Below, in pieces: positions 42,266 to 54,605 of a stretch of DNA of 64,000 bases. The notes beneath the pieces are model-generated. The model saw only the letters and a list, made by a program, of their open reading frames with translations. It was not told where the DNA came from and ran no database searches. Made by a program: the position numbers and the translations under genes. This DNA is from Aspidapion aeneum (lineage: Eukaryota; Arthropoda; Insecta; Coleoptera; Brentidae). The stretch covers positions 10,927,756 through 10,991,755 of the forward strand of contig OY755038.1 in assembly GCA_963576565.1 (NCBI GenBank), in the 5' to 3' direction. Numbering within the stretch: position 1 is the first letter of the stretch; the number at the start of each line of letters is the position of its first letter.

Positions 42266-43349
42266 GCTAATTTTGCTGCTTATATTGGAGAAGTTGCCAC
42301 TCCGAAAATTCGAGGATCTTGGGGAAATTTCCCCACTGTCACCATGTCAGCTGGCATGTTTTTTATCAATGTAGTTGGTAAGTAGTCCAAGTTGGAAATC
42401 AATAATTTAATATGAATTAATCTAGAAAGATATTTTTATTACAAAAGATTTTTTTTTAGGGAGCTACTGCGACATTCAACAAACGGGATATATTTCACTA
42501 ATATTCCCTGCACTATTTTTCACCTTCTTTCTATGGATGCCTGAATCTCCATATTTTTATGTAATGCAAGGAGAATACGAGAAAGCCAGAAAATCTATAC
42601 AGTGGCTTTTAAGAAAAACTGACGTAGAGTATGAGCTGTCTTCCATTAAATGCAGTTTTGAATGTCAAATGCAAAATTCTGGAAAATGGAAAGAATTATT
42701 TGTGGTCAAAAGCAACAGAAGAGGACTGATCATTGGAACGTTTTTAAGATTTTCTCAACAATTTGCTGGTATAACAGTTTTTGAAAGCTATGCTCAATAC
42801 ATTTTTGAAAAATCTGGATCTACGTTAAATCACCAATGGTCAGCAATGGCATTTTATTTTTTGCTGTGGATATTGAGCACAATTTGCAGCTTTACATTAG
42901 ACAAACTAGGAAGAAGAAAATCATTTCTATTTTCAGTAGTTGGTTGTGCTATTACTTTGCTTGCTGAGGCGATTTACTTTTATTTTTACGAATTTTGGCA
43001 GGCCTCTTTCGTGACCTCACTTAGTTGGCTGCCTTTAACCGGCCTAGCATTTTACTTGCTGTTTTACTCACCAGGCCTGGCCATTCTACCAACTCTAATC
43101 ATGAGCGAACTTTTCCCTGCTAATATTAAGGAAAAAGGTGTTTGTGCTTTAAACGGAATTATGGGGATTTCAGTTTTGATGGGAACGGGAATGTTTCATG
43201 TTCTGTCAATTTCATTTGGAATGAGTAAACCTTTCTTTTTGTTTGCAGTTGCAAGTGCTGGTGCAGCTATTGTAGGATTATTTGTTATTCCAGAGACTCA
43301 AGGCAAAACGCTTGAAGAGATTCAAGAACAACTTAAATCTAAGAAATAA

Positions 43350-44114
43350 AAATAGTTTAATTTACAATAGATTTAATTTACAATAAGAACTTTTTTTAAT
43401 AAATCAATCAAATATAGTAGGTGTAAATATAATTCCATTATTATCTAAAATCTCTTAAGTTAAGTAGCTTATCAAACAGACGCTATAGCTCTGATTTGGT
43501 TGCCATCAAAAACATCGCTGAACTTTAAATATAAAATTCTGGAAAATGGAAAGATTTATTTGTCGTCAGAAGCAATAGATCATTGTTCTCTCACCAGAGA
43601 TAAAAGTCAGTTTGCTCTCGGGGCTAGGCCATATGCTCCTGCACCTGTAGATGACCATTCAAATGTTATTTTCTGTAGTAGAGGCAATCGGGCTTCAAGA
43701 TAAAACTGGTGTCAATATCAAAATTTGCACGTCAAATGATTAATTAGGCTACTGCTTCATTAACAGACGTGTTCAAAATTAGATCTTATTTAAATTCTTA
43801 TTAAAGAAGAGAAAGAAACTTTCTAAATTCTAAAATCGTGTCCAAAGATTTGGGAATTTAGAAAGTTTGACATGTTGCGAGGAAGTTCAAATATTGAGAG
43901 ATGGTTTATTAAGGTTATGTGCTTGGGTAATTTAAGCACATTTGTTTAGAGCGCTGTCAAACAGCTCACGAATAGGTATTTCAATACTGTTTTTGTGTAC
44001 ATTTAGGAGAAAATGAAGCTCTTTTAAAAAAATGTATCCAGATATTTGCGATATGTGTATTTAGGAAAATCTATGGAATTTAGAATAGTTTAGGGAATTT
44101 GTTTTAAAAACATA
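43350..44114. pseudogene. spacer with a small sugar-transporter exon fragment
   Basis: At about 43530-43590 the words AAATTCTGGAAAATGGAAAG and TTTGTCGTCAGAAGCAA match gene A's last exon (residues GKWKELFVVKSN) with changes. It is a short duplicated fragment with no surrounding homology. The rest is AT-rich spacer. Confidence 0.6.
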
Positions 44115-45841
44115 CCGGGTGGGCCAAAAAAAACGGACATTTTTTTTATTATATCTTTTGAACTATAGAATCGTTTTTAATGGGACAAACTGCACTTGGC
44201 AGGGAATTAATCAGAGTTTTGACTAAATATTGAATCAGCCAAAGATGCTTGTTTATTTTTGTGTTTTAATTATTTTTTTAAATTAGTAAAAAAGCTGCAT
44301 TCTTACCACGCACAACAAGTTAAGAATCAGCAAAATCGGTTCAGTGGTTTTAAAAAATTATTGTTGTTTGAACCGTTGTTTTGCATGTTATACGATTGCC
44401 TTGCCAATCATGTCTGCATTTATTTCCTTATAAACTCATTACTACTGAACCGGTTTTGATAAAATAAAAAACATCCTGTTTAGAACTGATCTCTTTTTAA
44501 AGATCATGATCAAAGGTCATCGCCATCTAAAAATTTAAGATGGTGGACAGAATCAAACCTGATTCTTCAAAATGGCGTGTTTATTCTTATTTTCCGAAAA
44601 CGTTTTAGTTTTTTTTAGTTTATAGAAAAGCACTACTTTTCCCACACACAACGAGGTACATAACAAGTAAAATCGGTGTATTGGTTCTCAAAAAATCTAT
44701 TTTTGTTTCAACCATTGTTTTACAGATTTTACGATTGCATTGCCAATCCTGCCTGCATTCATTTCCTTATAAATTCGGTATTACTAAACCGATTAAAGAT
44801 TGTATTCAAAATTTTCCGCCATCTTAGAATTTAAGATGTCGGACAGAATCATAGTTGATGCAATGCAATCGTATAATTTGTAAAACAATGGTTAAAACAA
44901 AATCAGATTTTGTTGAGAACCACTTCACCGATTTTAGTACTTTGTACCTTGTTAAGCAAGAGAAAAGTAGTTTTCTTTAAATTAAAAAAAAATATAAAAC
45001 ATTTTCGCATAATAAGAATAAGCTTGCCTCTTTGAAGTGTCAAGTATAATTCTGTCTGACATCTTAACTTTTAAGATGGCGGCAAATTTCGATTATGATC
45101 TTTAGAACAATCAATTTACACCATGATTTTTTTTTATTTCACTAAGATCGATTCAGTAAAAATAAGAGTTTATAAGTAAATGAATGCAGACATTATTGGC
45201 AATGCAATCGTATAATCTGTAAAACAATGGCTAAAACAAAAATAGATTTTTTGAGAACTACCACACCGATTTTACTAATTTATACCTCGTTGGGGGGGGG
45301 GGAACTAGTGCTTTTCTATAAATTAAAATAAAAGCTAAAATATTTTCAGAAAATATGAATAAACACGACATTTTTAAGAATGAAGTATAATTCTGTCCGC
45401 CATCTTAAATTTTAAGATGGCGATAAATTTTGATCATGATTTTAAAAAAGCAATCAATTTTTAACAGAATGTTTTTTTATTTCATCAAAATCGGTTCAGT
45501 AGTAATGAATTTATAAGGAAATAAATGTACTTTTTTTTAGAACCACCAAACCGATTTTGCTGATTCGTACCTTGTTGTGCGTGGCAAGATCGCAGATAGT
45601 TTCCTGATTTAAAAAAATTATTAAAACGTATTCGCAACAAAAAAATAAACGAGCATCTTTGAAGGGTACATTTTAATTTTATCCGCTATATTGAATTTTG
45701 AGATGGCGGACAAAAAAATATATCTAGACAAATCTCTAATTTATTCTCTGGAAAGTGCAGTTTGCCCCATTAAAATCGATGGTATAATTCAAAAGTTATA
45801 ATGAAAAAAAAATTGTCCGGTTTTTTTTTTGGTCCACTCGG
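44115..45841. mobile_element. 1.7-kb inverted-repeat element, CCGGGTGGGCC ends
   Basis: Starts CCGGGTGGGCCAAAAA, ends with the complement TTTGGTCCACTCGG, TA on both sides (44113-44114, 45842-45843). The inverted ends extend at least 85 bp (CAAACTGCACTT, TTTTGAACTATA). The interior holds several diverged copies, in both orientations, of a block with AAATTTAAGATGGCGG and AAAATCGGTTCAGT. No protein recognised. Between genes A and B. Confidence 0.75.
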
Positions 45842-46213
45842 TATAAAGAACATCTGAAATCTCATAACAATAGTCTATGTGAATTAAGGAGACATTTTTA
45901 CAAAGGATAGAAATTGGTCAGTTTTTCATAAAAATATTTTCATTAATGTAAATAAAAACATAAAGTTTATAAATGCATTTATTTGCTTTTGGATAAAACT
46001 CTAATCCTGAACTATTTTATTAGATTATATAAGCAGTTGCACAATATAATAAACTGCAACCAAATTGAACAATTAATTCTATTTTGTATTTTCCCGTTTA
46101 CTTTGCCAAAGAACAGTTAACTTTTTATAAAAAGTTAAAGTGTTCCTTGGAAAATAATTGGAAAATTAAAAATCAAAAAATAAATCGACAGATATAATAT
46201 TTTAAAAAGAAAC

Positions 46214-49200
46214 ATGGTTATACCTGTCGAATTTCAGAAAAACTCAAAGTGTGGCAAGGAATGGCCTCAAATTCTAGCAATTCAAATCGGTAAGTCAACT
46301 TTCATATATACAGGGTGCTAAAAAAGGTTTTTCTATTAATATTTTGCTTGAAGTGATCAAGATTTCTAATAGGGACATTTTTGAAACTAGAGGTTACAGG
46401 TATTTTCAGTAAAATCTTTATAGAAAAAGGAGACCAAGTGGTATCTTGTTGGAAAGGTTTTTTAATTGTTTTTAATGCAGATATATTATTTTGAAAATTT
46501 ATCAATTAATTTAAAAAAAGTAGGTAATTAAATTTATAAATAAAAGTATTTTAACGATATACTTGTCCTACAAGATACCACTTTATCCAATAGCACTACC
46601 AATATTTTTGATTTGGTTAGAATTAATTTCAAATATTATTTTTATAGGATGTATTTCAGCCTTTAGTAGTGGCATGATCTTCAGTTGGTCCTCACCGTTT
46701 ATTCCAGTTATTAAAAATGACAAAGAAAACTATAGTATTTCAGAATATGAAGCCACATATTTTAGTCCTCTTTATTGTTTTGGTAAGCATTTTAATTTTC
46801 TTTAATTTTACTGTAACTCTTCATGGGTCAAATAGTTTTTGAGTTAGAACCAAATGACGGTCAGCACAGCTCATACCTTGGACATCGAAGAAATAACTGG
46901 TATTTCTTCGATGCCTTGGAGAAGAGGTTCTACAACAAAGTTGACATCACAGAAAAGAGCGCTGTAGTTTGCTACATTGATGGTTCGAAATATCATCGAG
47001 GAAAATCACAGCCCTAGAAGAGGTCAGGAATGGTCAGGAAGAGCAAATATATATAAGCTCTGATAGCCAGGAAACCCTGAAGGCGCTCAGCACACTTTAA
47101 ATTGCTGGACACTTTATAATATAATAATAATAGTTACAACAGCGGCGTAGCATGCCTGAAGGGGCGGGGGGACCGACAGCTAAACAGGGCGCCCTTCAAA
47201 AATCTTGCTATTCGACGAAAAAAAAAAGTCATCATGTCTTTAGTTTCCTTTGACGCCCTCTCAATTTGCCGTTGCCGGCCCTTCTACCTAATAAAGATTA
47301 GGGCGCCAGTACCCTCGGGGCAGGGGGGGCGACAAACCCCCCACACTACGACACTGCCATAGAGATACGAAAAAACGACACCCTGAGTTAAGATTCGGAA
47401 AAACGTCATTTAGCGAAATTTAGGGTAGGGAATCCCATAAGACCAAAATGACCAAACTTTGAAAATTCATATTTCAAAAACTATACAGTTTATCAACAAA
47501 AGCACCAAGTTGCAGTATTGTGGAACTATAGAGATACGAAAAAACGACACCCTGAGTTAGGATTCGGAAAAACGTTATTTAGCGAAATTTAGGGTAAGGA
47601 ATCTCATAAGACCAAAATGACCAAAATTTAAAAAATCATATTTCAAATACTATACAGTTTATCAACAAAAGCACCGAGTTGCAGTATTGTGGGACTATAG
47701 AGATACGAAAAAACCATACCCTGAATTAAGATTTGGAAAAACGTCATTTAGCGAAATTTAGGGCCAAAATGACCAAACTTTGAAAATTCATATTTCAAAA
47801 ACTATACAGTTTATCAACAAAAGCACCGAGTTGCAGTATTGTGGGACTATAGAGATACGAAAAGCGACACCCTGAGTTAAGATTCGAAAAAACGTCATTT
47901 AGCGAAATTTTGGGTAAGGAATCTTGTAAGACCAAAATGACCAAAATTTGAAAAATCATATTTCAAAAACTATACAGTTGATCAACAAAAGCACCGAGTT
48001 GCAGTATTGTGGGATCATAGAGATACGAAAAAACCACACCCTGAATTAAGATTCGGAAAAACGTCATTTAGCGAAATTTAGGGTAGGGAATCCCATAAGA
48101 CCAAAATGACCAAACTTTGAAAATTCATATTTCAAAAACTATAGTTTATCAACAAAAGCACCGAGTTGCAGTATTGTGGGACTATAGAGATACGAAAAAA
48201 CCACACCCTGAATTAAGATTCGGAAAAACGTCATTTAGCGAAATTTAGGGTAGGGAATCCCATAAGACCAAAATGACCAAACTTTGAAAATTCATATTTC
48301 AAAAACTATAGTTTATCAACAAAAGCACCGAGTTGCAGTTTTGTGGGACTATAGAGATACGAAAAAACGACACCCTGAGTTAAGATTTGGAAAAACGTTT
48401 TAGCGAAATTTAGGGCCAAAATGATCAAACTTTGAAAATTCATATTTCAAAAATTATACAGTTTATCAACAAAAGCACCGAGTTGCAGTATTGTGGGACT
48501 ATAGAGATACGAAAAAACCACACCCTGAATTAAGATTTGGAAAAACGTCATTTAGCGAAATTTAGGGCCAAAATGACCAAAATTTGAAAAATCATATTTT
48601 AAAAACTATACAGTTTATCAACAAAAGCACCGAGTTGCAGTATTGTGGGACCATAGAGATACGAAAAAACCACACCCTGAATTAAGATTCGAAAAAACGT
48701 CATTTAGCGAAATTTAGGGTAGGGAATCCCATAAGACCAAAATGACCAAACTTTGAAAATTCATATTTCAAAAACTATACGGTTCGGTTCGGTTCGGTTC
48801 ATTGGCCGACACCTAAACCATCAAAAATCTTGCGACCAAAACAAAAAAAAAACAAAAAAAAGGTCATCATGTCTTTAGTTTCCTTTGCCGCCCTCTCAAT
48901 TTGGCGTTGCCGGCCCTGCTACTTAATAAAGCTTAGGGCGCTTCGGGCACCCATGGAGCGCCAGTACCCACGGGGCGGGGGGGGCGACAAACCTCCCCAC
49001 CCCCTACGCTACGCAACTGAGTTAAAACGTTGTTTAATGGAAACAACGATAAAAATAAAAATTAAAGTAATGATGGGTGCAAAGCGACTCTTAAATTTCA
49101 ACTTTTTAGGACTTATGATTGGATCTCTTTTCACGTTTCACATTCCTAATGTAATTGGGCGAAAAAATGCTTTATTAATTCAAGGACCCCTTCATATCAT

Positions 49201-50892
49201 TTACTGGACAATCACTATATTTTGCCATAATGTTTGGTAAGATAATCTAAGATATTTAAAACTTGTTAGATTTATACAAGTTCATCTAATTTAAAAAATC
49301 TTTAAAAGTTATCTTTTTATCACTTACAGATTGCACAGACGAGCTACACATTGCACAGACGAGCTACGGCTATATTATATATTTATTGTCTGAAACTGCA
49401 TTTTCTGATATTGCAAAGCAAAGAAAATGACCTATTTTTAGACATTGTTCACAAAAGTTATATTTTAAATTTGGCAATAGTACTTAATAGTCAAATTTTA
49501 ATATTTACTTTTTAATTTTCTTTTTATTTCAAATTGATTAACGATTCTTTTATCAATTTTAGGTATTTGTATGCTGCCAGAGTATTGGCTGGCATGTCTG
49601 ATTCAATTATGTTCTCAAGTTTTTCAATGTATATTGGTGAAATTGCTACTCCTAAAGTAAGGGGTTCATGGGGATGCTCCTTCACATCTATTAATGGTGC
49701 TGGAATCTTTATGATAAATGTTTTTGGTGAGCATAAAAATTTATGTACGCAAAAAAAAAATAATTTACACAGACACAAGTATAAAAAAAATAGTCTAAAG
49801 TTTCATATTTAATTTGTGATTCTGACGCCATCTTGTTTATTAATTTACCCTGCCTACTCACTGGTTAAACGTTTTCTTAAGTGATCACTATATGTTATAT
49901 TTCGTGGACCTTTAATTTGTTTGGAATAATTACTATTATTTAATTGAATCTCCTACATCTTCAAAATCTATCTCTTAATTTAATTTTTAGGAAGTTATTT
50001 CAGCATTCAACAGACTGCCTATTTATGTCTGTCAATGCCTGTGCTATTTCTTATTCTATTTCCATTAATGCCTGATTCGCCGTACTACTATATAATGAAA
50101 GGCAACAATGAAAAAGCAAAAGAATCGCTAAAATGGTTACATAGGAAATCGGACGTAGATTTTGAATATTCTGAGATAAAAACTGGCGTAGAAAGGCAAA
50201 TGTTGAATTCTGGAAATTGGAAAGAGCTTATTTTTGTTCCAACCAACAGAAAAGGCTTGCTGATTGGTGTATTTTTAAGATTTGCACAACAGTTTGCTGG
50301 TATTGCAGTGTTCGAGACTTATACTCAATTTATTTTTGAAAAATCTGGCTCAGACATCAGTTATCAAGTATCAGCAATGATCTTTACTTTCTTGCTATGG
50401 ATTTTTATGCAAATATCAATATTTACTCTGAACAAAATTGGCAGAAAGAAGGCATTTTTAACTTCTACAACTGGATGTTCAATTGCATTGTTGACAGAGG
50501 TTATTTACTTTTGTTTAGACGAACAGAAGAAATCTGAAATAGTAAAATCACTTAACTGGGTACCTTTAACTGGCTCAGTTATATACATTTTGTTTTACTG
50601 TGTTGGTCTATCTGTAATGCCCACTTTACTCATGGGAGAATTATTCCCAGCAAACATAAAAACAAAAGGAGTTGCTGTACTTAATTTTGTAATTGGGCTA
50701 AGTGCTCTTATGACGACATATTTGTTTCATTATTTTTCTAAGAATATTGGAGTTTACGCGATATTTGCTCTGTATACTACATGTGCTTTTCTTGCAACTA
50801 TTGCGGGAATATTTATTATTCCTAATACTGAAGGAAAGACACTTGAAGAAATCCAGCAAGATTTTATAAAGAAGAAAAAGCCTATTATTTAA
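46214..50892 (+). CDS. Tret1-like facilitated sugar/trehalose transporter, gene B (intact)
   Basis: Five exons: 46214-46289, 46648-46782, 49110-49236, 49563-49726, 49991-50892, together 1404 bp, 467 residues plus stop, the usual length. All borders are GT-AG with matching phases. ATG at 46214 opens MVIPVEFQKNSKC and the shared GKEWPQIL. Motifs: AFSSGMIFSWSSP in the first membrane segment, IGRKN in the loop after the second, ATPKVRGSWG, PDSPYYYI (195-202), QQFAGIAVFETY, IGRKKAF, LMGELFPANIKTKG, and PNTEGKTLEEIQ near the C-terminus. This is the 12-helix sugar porter fold; the insect relatives move trehalose or hexoses down gradients across the plasma membrane. Substrate is not provable here. 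Its third intron lies nine codons earlier than gene A's. AATAAA at 50985. Intron 2 carries a tandem array. Confidence 0.9.
46830..47105 (+). pseudogene. LINE RNase H fragment in intron 2 of gene B
   Basis: AVVCYIDGSKYHRGK (about 46960-47005) and, in a shifted frame, EEQIYISSDSQETLKALSTL (to 47099) are RNase H motifs (DGS and SDS) of R1/Jockey/I-type LINEs. Short and frameshifted. Confidence 0.7.
47140..47356. mobile_element. hAT-like non-autonomous element, left of the array
   Basis: Starts CAGCGGCGTAGC and ends CTACGACACTG, the CAGNGGCGTAG-type terminus common in hAT elements, with GC-rich patches (GGGGCGGGGGG, CAGGGGGGGCG). A related unit is at 48823-49019. No clear 8-bp duplication. Confidence 0.55.
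47357..48780. repeat. nine-unit tandem array (150-170 bp units)
   Basis: Each unit starts near ATAGAGATACGAAAA and contains CACCCTGA(A/G)TTA, CGTCATTTAGCGAAATTTAG, CATATTTCAAAAACTATA and GCACCGAGTTGCAGT. Two unit classes alternate irregularly: long units with GTAGGGAATC(C/T)CATAAGA and short units lacking about 20 bp there. The array ends in (GGTTC)n at 48781-48800. It lies between two related hAT-like pieces in intron 2 of gene B. Confidence 0.9.
48823..49019. mobile_element. hAT-like non-autonomous element, right of the array
   Basis: Shares with 47193-47356 the words TCATCATGTCTTTAG, GTTGCCGGCCCT, TTAGGGCGC and GCGACAAACC, ending CTACGCTACGCAACTG. Only the right part is present, as if one element had been separated by the array or two copies flank it. 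Confidence 0.55.
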
Positions 50893-52056
50893 AAAAAATT
50901 TAGGATTTTTTTTTATAAAATTTGTAAGTAAAAATAGAGTAAATACAAAGAAAACTAATTGTTTGCTATTTTGATAGGTACTGGAATAAAAATTTATGAT
51001 GTGATTACTGACTTTGATCTCATCATAAATGAAAACGTTGAAAAAATAAAGAAATCGTTAAAACGTAAAAAAATAGACGCAGATATTGAATATCCATTCT
51101 AATATCTGTTGTTTCCTGCAAGATTGTAAAGGATCTTATTTTTATTTTGACTAATAGACAAGGCTTTTTACAGCAGTTTGCAGCCAATGCAGTGTCTGAT
51201 AATAATTATACTCTAATTATTTTTTAAAAATCTGAATTAAACGATTTTAATACCAATGAACGATGAAAAAGAAAAAGAGTCAATAAAATTGCTACTTAGA
51301 AAAAAAATAGACTAAGATTTTAAGTATTCTAAGATAAAAACTGGCGTAGAAAGGCAAATGAAATTTCGGACATTGGAAAGAGCTTATTTTTGTTCCAACT
51401 AACAGAAAACGCTTGCTGATTGGTGTATTTTTAAGATTTGCACAAAATTTTGATGGTATCGCAGAGTTCGAGACTTATACTCAGTTTATTTTTGGAAAAT
51501 CTGGCTCAAGCATCAGTTATCAAGTATCCCCAATGATCTTTACCTTCTTGCTATGGATTTTTATGCAAATATCAATATTTACTCTGAACAAAATTGGCAG
51601 AAAGAAGGCATTTTTAACATCTACAACTGGATGTTCAATTGCATTATTGACAGAGGTTATTTACTTTTATTTAGACGAACAGAAGAAATCTGAAATAGTA
51701 AAATCACTTAACTGGGTACCTTTAACTGGCTCAGTTATATACATTTTGTTTTACTGTGTAGGTCTATCTGTAATGCCCACTTTACTCATGGAAGAATTAT
51801 TCCCAGCAAACATAAAAACAAAAGGAGTTGCTGTACTTAATTTTGTAATTGGACTAAGTGCTCTTATGACGACATATTTGTTTCACTATTTTTCTAAGAA
51901 TATTGGAGTTTACGCGATATTTGCTCTGTATGCTACATGTGCTTTTCTTGCAACTATTGCGGGAATATTTATTATTCCTAATACTGAAGGAAAGACACTT
52001 GAAGAAATCCAGCAAGAATTTCTGAAGAAGAAAAAGCCTATTATTTTAAAAAAAAA
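50893..52056 (+). pseudogene. sugar transporter pseudogene C (last-exon copies)
   Basis: A strongly decayed piece (51029-51240, NVEKIKKSLKRKKIDADIEY, then RQGFLQQFAANAV) precedes a better copy at 51256-52056. The better copy carries a TAA at 51313-51315 where gene B has a valine codon (SDVDFEY), a 2-bp deletion at about 51360 and changes such as LMEELFPANI for LMGELFPANI. From 51413 the frame stays open to 52084. No upstream exons exist. A tandem, exon-5-only duplication of gene B. Confidence 0.85.
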
Positions 52057-52084
52057 TCGATTTTTTTTAATAAAATTTGTGTAA

Positions 52085-54605
52085 GGAGAGTAAAAATAGA
52101 GTAAATACAAAGAAAACTAATTGTTTGCTATTTTGGTAGGTACTGAAATAAAAATTTATGATGTAATTACTGACTTTGATCTCATCATGAATGAAAACGT
52201 TGAAAAAATAAACAAATCGTTAAAACGTAAAAAAATAGACGTAGATATTGAATATCTATTCTAATATCTGTTGTTTCCTGCAAGATTGTAAAGGATCTTA
52301 TTTTTATTTTGACTAATAGACAAGGCTTTTTACAGCAGTTTGCAACCAATGCAGTATCTGATAATAATTATACTCTAATTATTTTTTAAAAATCTGAATT
52401 GAACGTTTTGATTAACATGACTTTTTACGGATTTTAATACCAATGAACGATGAAAAAGAAAAAGAGTCAATAAAATTGCTACTTAGAAAAAAATAGACTA
52501 AGATTTTAAGTATTCTAAGATAAAAACTGGCGTAAAAAGGCAAATGTTAAATTTTGGACATTGGAAAGAGCTTATTTTTGTTCCAACTAACAAAAAAGGC
52601 TTGCTGATTGGTGTATTTTTAAGATTTGCACAACAGTTTGCTGGTATTGCAGTGTTCGAAAAAAGAGAACTGCACTCTGCCAAAACAGCCAGCATTGACT
52701 TTGTTCAACAGATCTACAACAAACGGGACCAAGGCGATAGAGTTGTTGCACTATTGTTTGATCTAACCTGTGCTTTTGATACCATAGACCCTAACTTTGT
52801 ATATAAAAAACTCGAAAAACTAGGTATCCAAAACCCCCTTAATAACTGCATTAAATATTTTCTTACAGATAGAAAATTTAAAATCAAAATAGGAAGCACA
52901 TATTCAGAATCTACAGAATCAAACATAGGCACGCCCCAAGGCAGTGTGCTTGCACCTTTAATATTTTTGCTGTTTATTAACGATCTTCCCGAATATATCA
53001 CGTGGGGACTTGTGTTTATGTTCGCCGATGATACGTCCATCGTTGTATCCGCAAAAGACACAAATTTTCTTCATGAAAAAATCAACTTAACCCTAAATGA
53101 ATTTTCGAACTGGTGCAAGCAAAACAATTTGATTATAAATGTCTCTAAAACTGTCTTTATGGAATTTAGAACAAAGTCCCGTGAACCTACCGACCTCAAT
53201 ATAATCTTTAATGACATCCCTTTGCCAGTTAGCGATAGCTCAAAATTTTTGGGAACTATTGTCGATACTCATTTCGAGTGGAGTTTACACATAAGTAGTG
53301 TATGCTCAAAACTTAATACATGCTACTTCATGATTAAGTCACTTAAAAACTCTCAGTATAAAAAATCTCATTACTGTGTATTATGCCAATGCATACTCGG
53401 CTCTGGCCTATGGTGTGGCAGTATGGGGTAGTGCTCAGGATGTGGAAAGAGTATTGGTAGGTCAAAAGAGACTTATAAGAAAAATTTTCAATATACCTTA
53501 CAACGGTACTTGTCGCTCTGCATTTAAGGATAATAAAATTATGACAATAACAAGTATTTACATATATAAACTACTCATTTTCATTTTTCAACACCAAAAT
53601 ATTTTTACATTAAATAGTTCTTATCACAACTTTCCAACTAGAAGTCGTAACCACTTCAGCATCCATAAACACAACCATGAGTATATAAAAAAAAGTACTC
53701 ATTATCTTGGATTCTTTAACTTGTTGCCAAACAAAATCAAACAAACTACGTCGCTGCCAAGATTCAAAAAAGAAATCAAAAATCTTTTATTAAAAGAAAC
53801 TTTTTATAGTTTAATTGAATTTGAAAACTACATGTTGGGCAGAAGGTAAATTTTTGTTCTCAATATTTATATACATATATATACAAATTTTGTAAATGTG
53901 TTTTCGTTTTTATTTTTTTAAATATTTACACTATTATTATTTACACTTAATGTTATATTTTTTGTATTTGACGTATCTTATCTACATTATTGTAGCTGAA
54001 AAGATTAATAAAGTTGTCTATTGTCTATTGTCTATACTCAATTTATTTTTGAAAAATCTGGCTCAGACATCAGTTATCAAGTATCAGCAATGAGCTTTAC
54101 TTTCTTGCTATGGATTTTTATGCAAACATCAATATTTACTCTGAACAAAATTGGCAGAAAGAAGGCATTTTTAACATCTACAACTGGATGTTCAATTGTG
54201 ATGTTGACAGAGGTTATTTACTTTTATTTAGACGAACAGAAGAAATCCGAAATAGTAAAATCACTTAACTGGGTACCTTTAACTGGCTCAGTTATATACA
54301 TTTTGTTTTACTGTGTAGGTCTATCTGTAATGCCCACTTTACTCATGGGAGAATTATTCCCAGCAAACATAAAAACAAAAGTAGTTGCTGTACTTAATTT
54401 TGTAATTGGGCTAAGCGCTCTTATGACGACATATTTGTTTCATTATTTTTCTAAGAATATTGGAGTTTCCGCGATATTTGCTCTTTATGCTACATGTGCT
54501 TTCCTTGCAACTATTGCAGGAATATTTATTATTCCTTATACTGAAGGAAAGACGCTTGAAGAAATCCAGCAAGATTTTATGAAGAAGAAAAAGCCTATTA
54601 TTTAA
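52085..54605 (+). pseudogene. sugar transporter pseudogene D, split by a LINE
   Basis: Repeats the layout of C: a decayed piece (52190-52390), then a last-exon copy from 52441 with the same nonsense codon at the valine position (about 52496). The LINE at 52660-54032 divides it at VFE/YTQFIF; the remainder, 54033-54605, is open and ends in PII like gene B. Shared nonsense means the unit was duplicated after it was already dead. Confidence 0.85.
52660..54032 (+). mobile_element. 5'-truncated CR1/Jockey-group LINE with TTGTCTA tail
   Basis: 1373 bp. The frame 52665-53431 gives SIDFVQQIYN, ALLFDLTCAFDTID, GTPQGSVLAPLIFLLFIN, MFADDTSIVV and LGTIVDTHFEWSLHIS; after a frameshift 53376-53849 gives GVAVWGSAQDVERVLVGQK and a C-terminal LPRFKKEIKN, then stop. 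The RT catalytic FADD is intact. The tail is three copies of TTGTCTA at 54014-54033. Four target bases (GACT) are missing at the insertion site, and no clear duplication is seen. Confidence 0.85.

Larger units (their letters stand above)
39492..43349 (+). pseudogene. Tret1-like sugar transporter gene A, exon 4 split by a MITE
   Basis: Exons: about 39505-39551 (GKEWPQILTILVG), 40508-40642 (AFSSGMI..., SEASLLSIL), 41347-41499 (PIIPILNKYISRKS), 41622-42377 interrupted, and 42460-43349. All joins are phase-consistent GT-AG. The last exon has PESPYFY, QQFAG, GRRKS and PETQGKTLEEI, marks of the facilitative sugar porter (major facilitator) family, which in insects includes trehalose carriers of the plasma membrane. 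Two defects: the MITE at 41655-42265, inserted between N and F of YANFAAYIGE with duplicated GCTAATT; and no in-frame ATG in exon 1, where two TGA codons precede the conserved GKEWPQ. Without the MITE, exons 3+4 total 291 bp, exactly as in gene B. AATAAA follows at 43398. Probably a recent pseudogene, unless the MITE is spliced out. Confidence 0.85.

Noticed and set aside
48830..49240. 136-residue frame as an independent gene
   Set aside because: Only its 3' part (49110-49236) is coding, as exon 3 of gene B; the upstream part is mobile-element and intron sequence.
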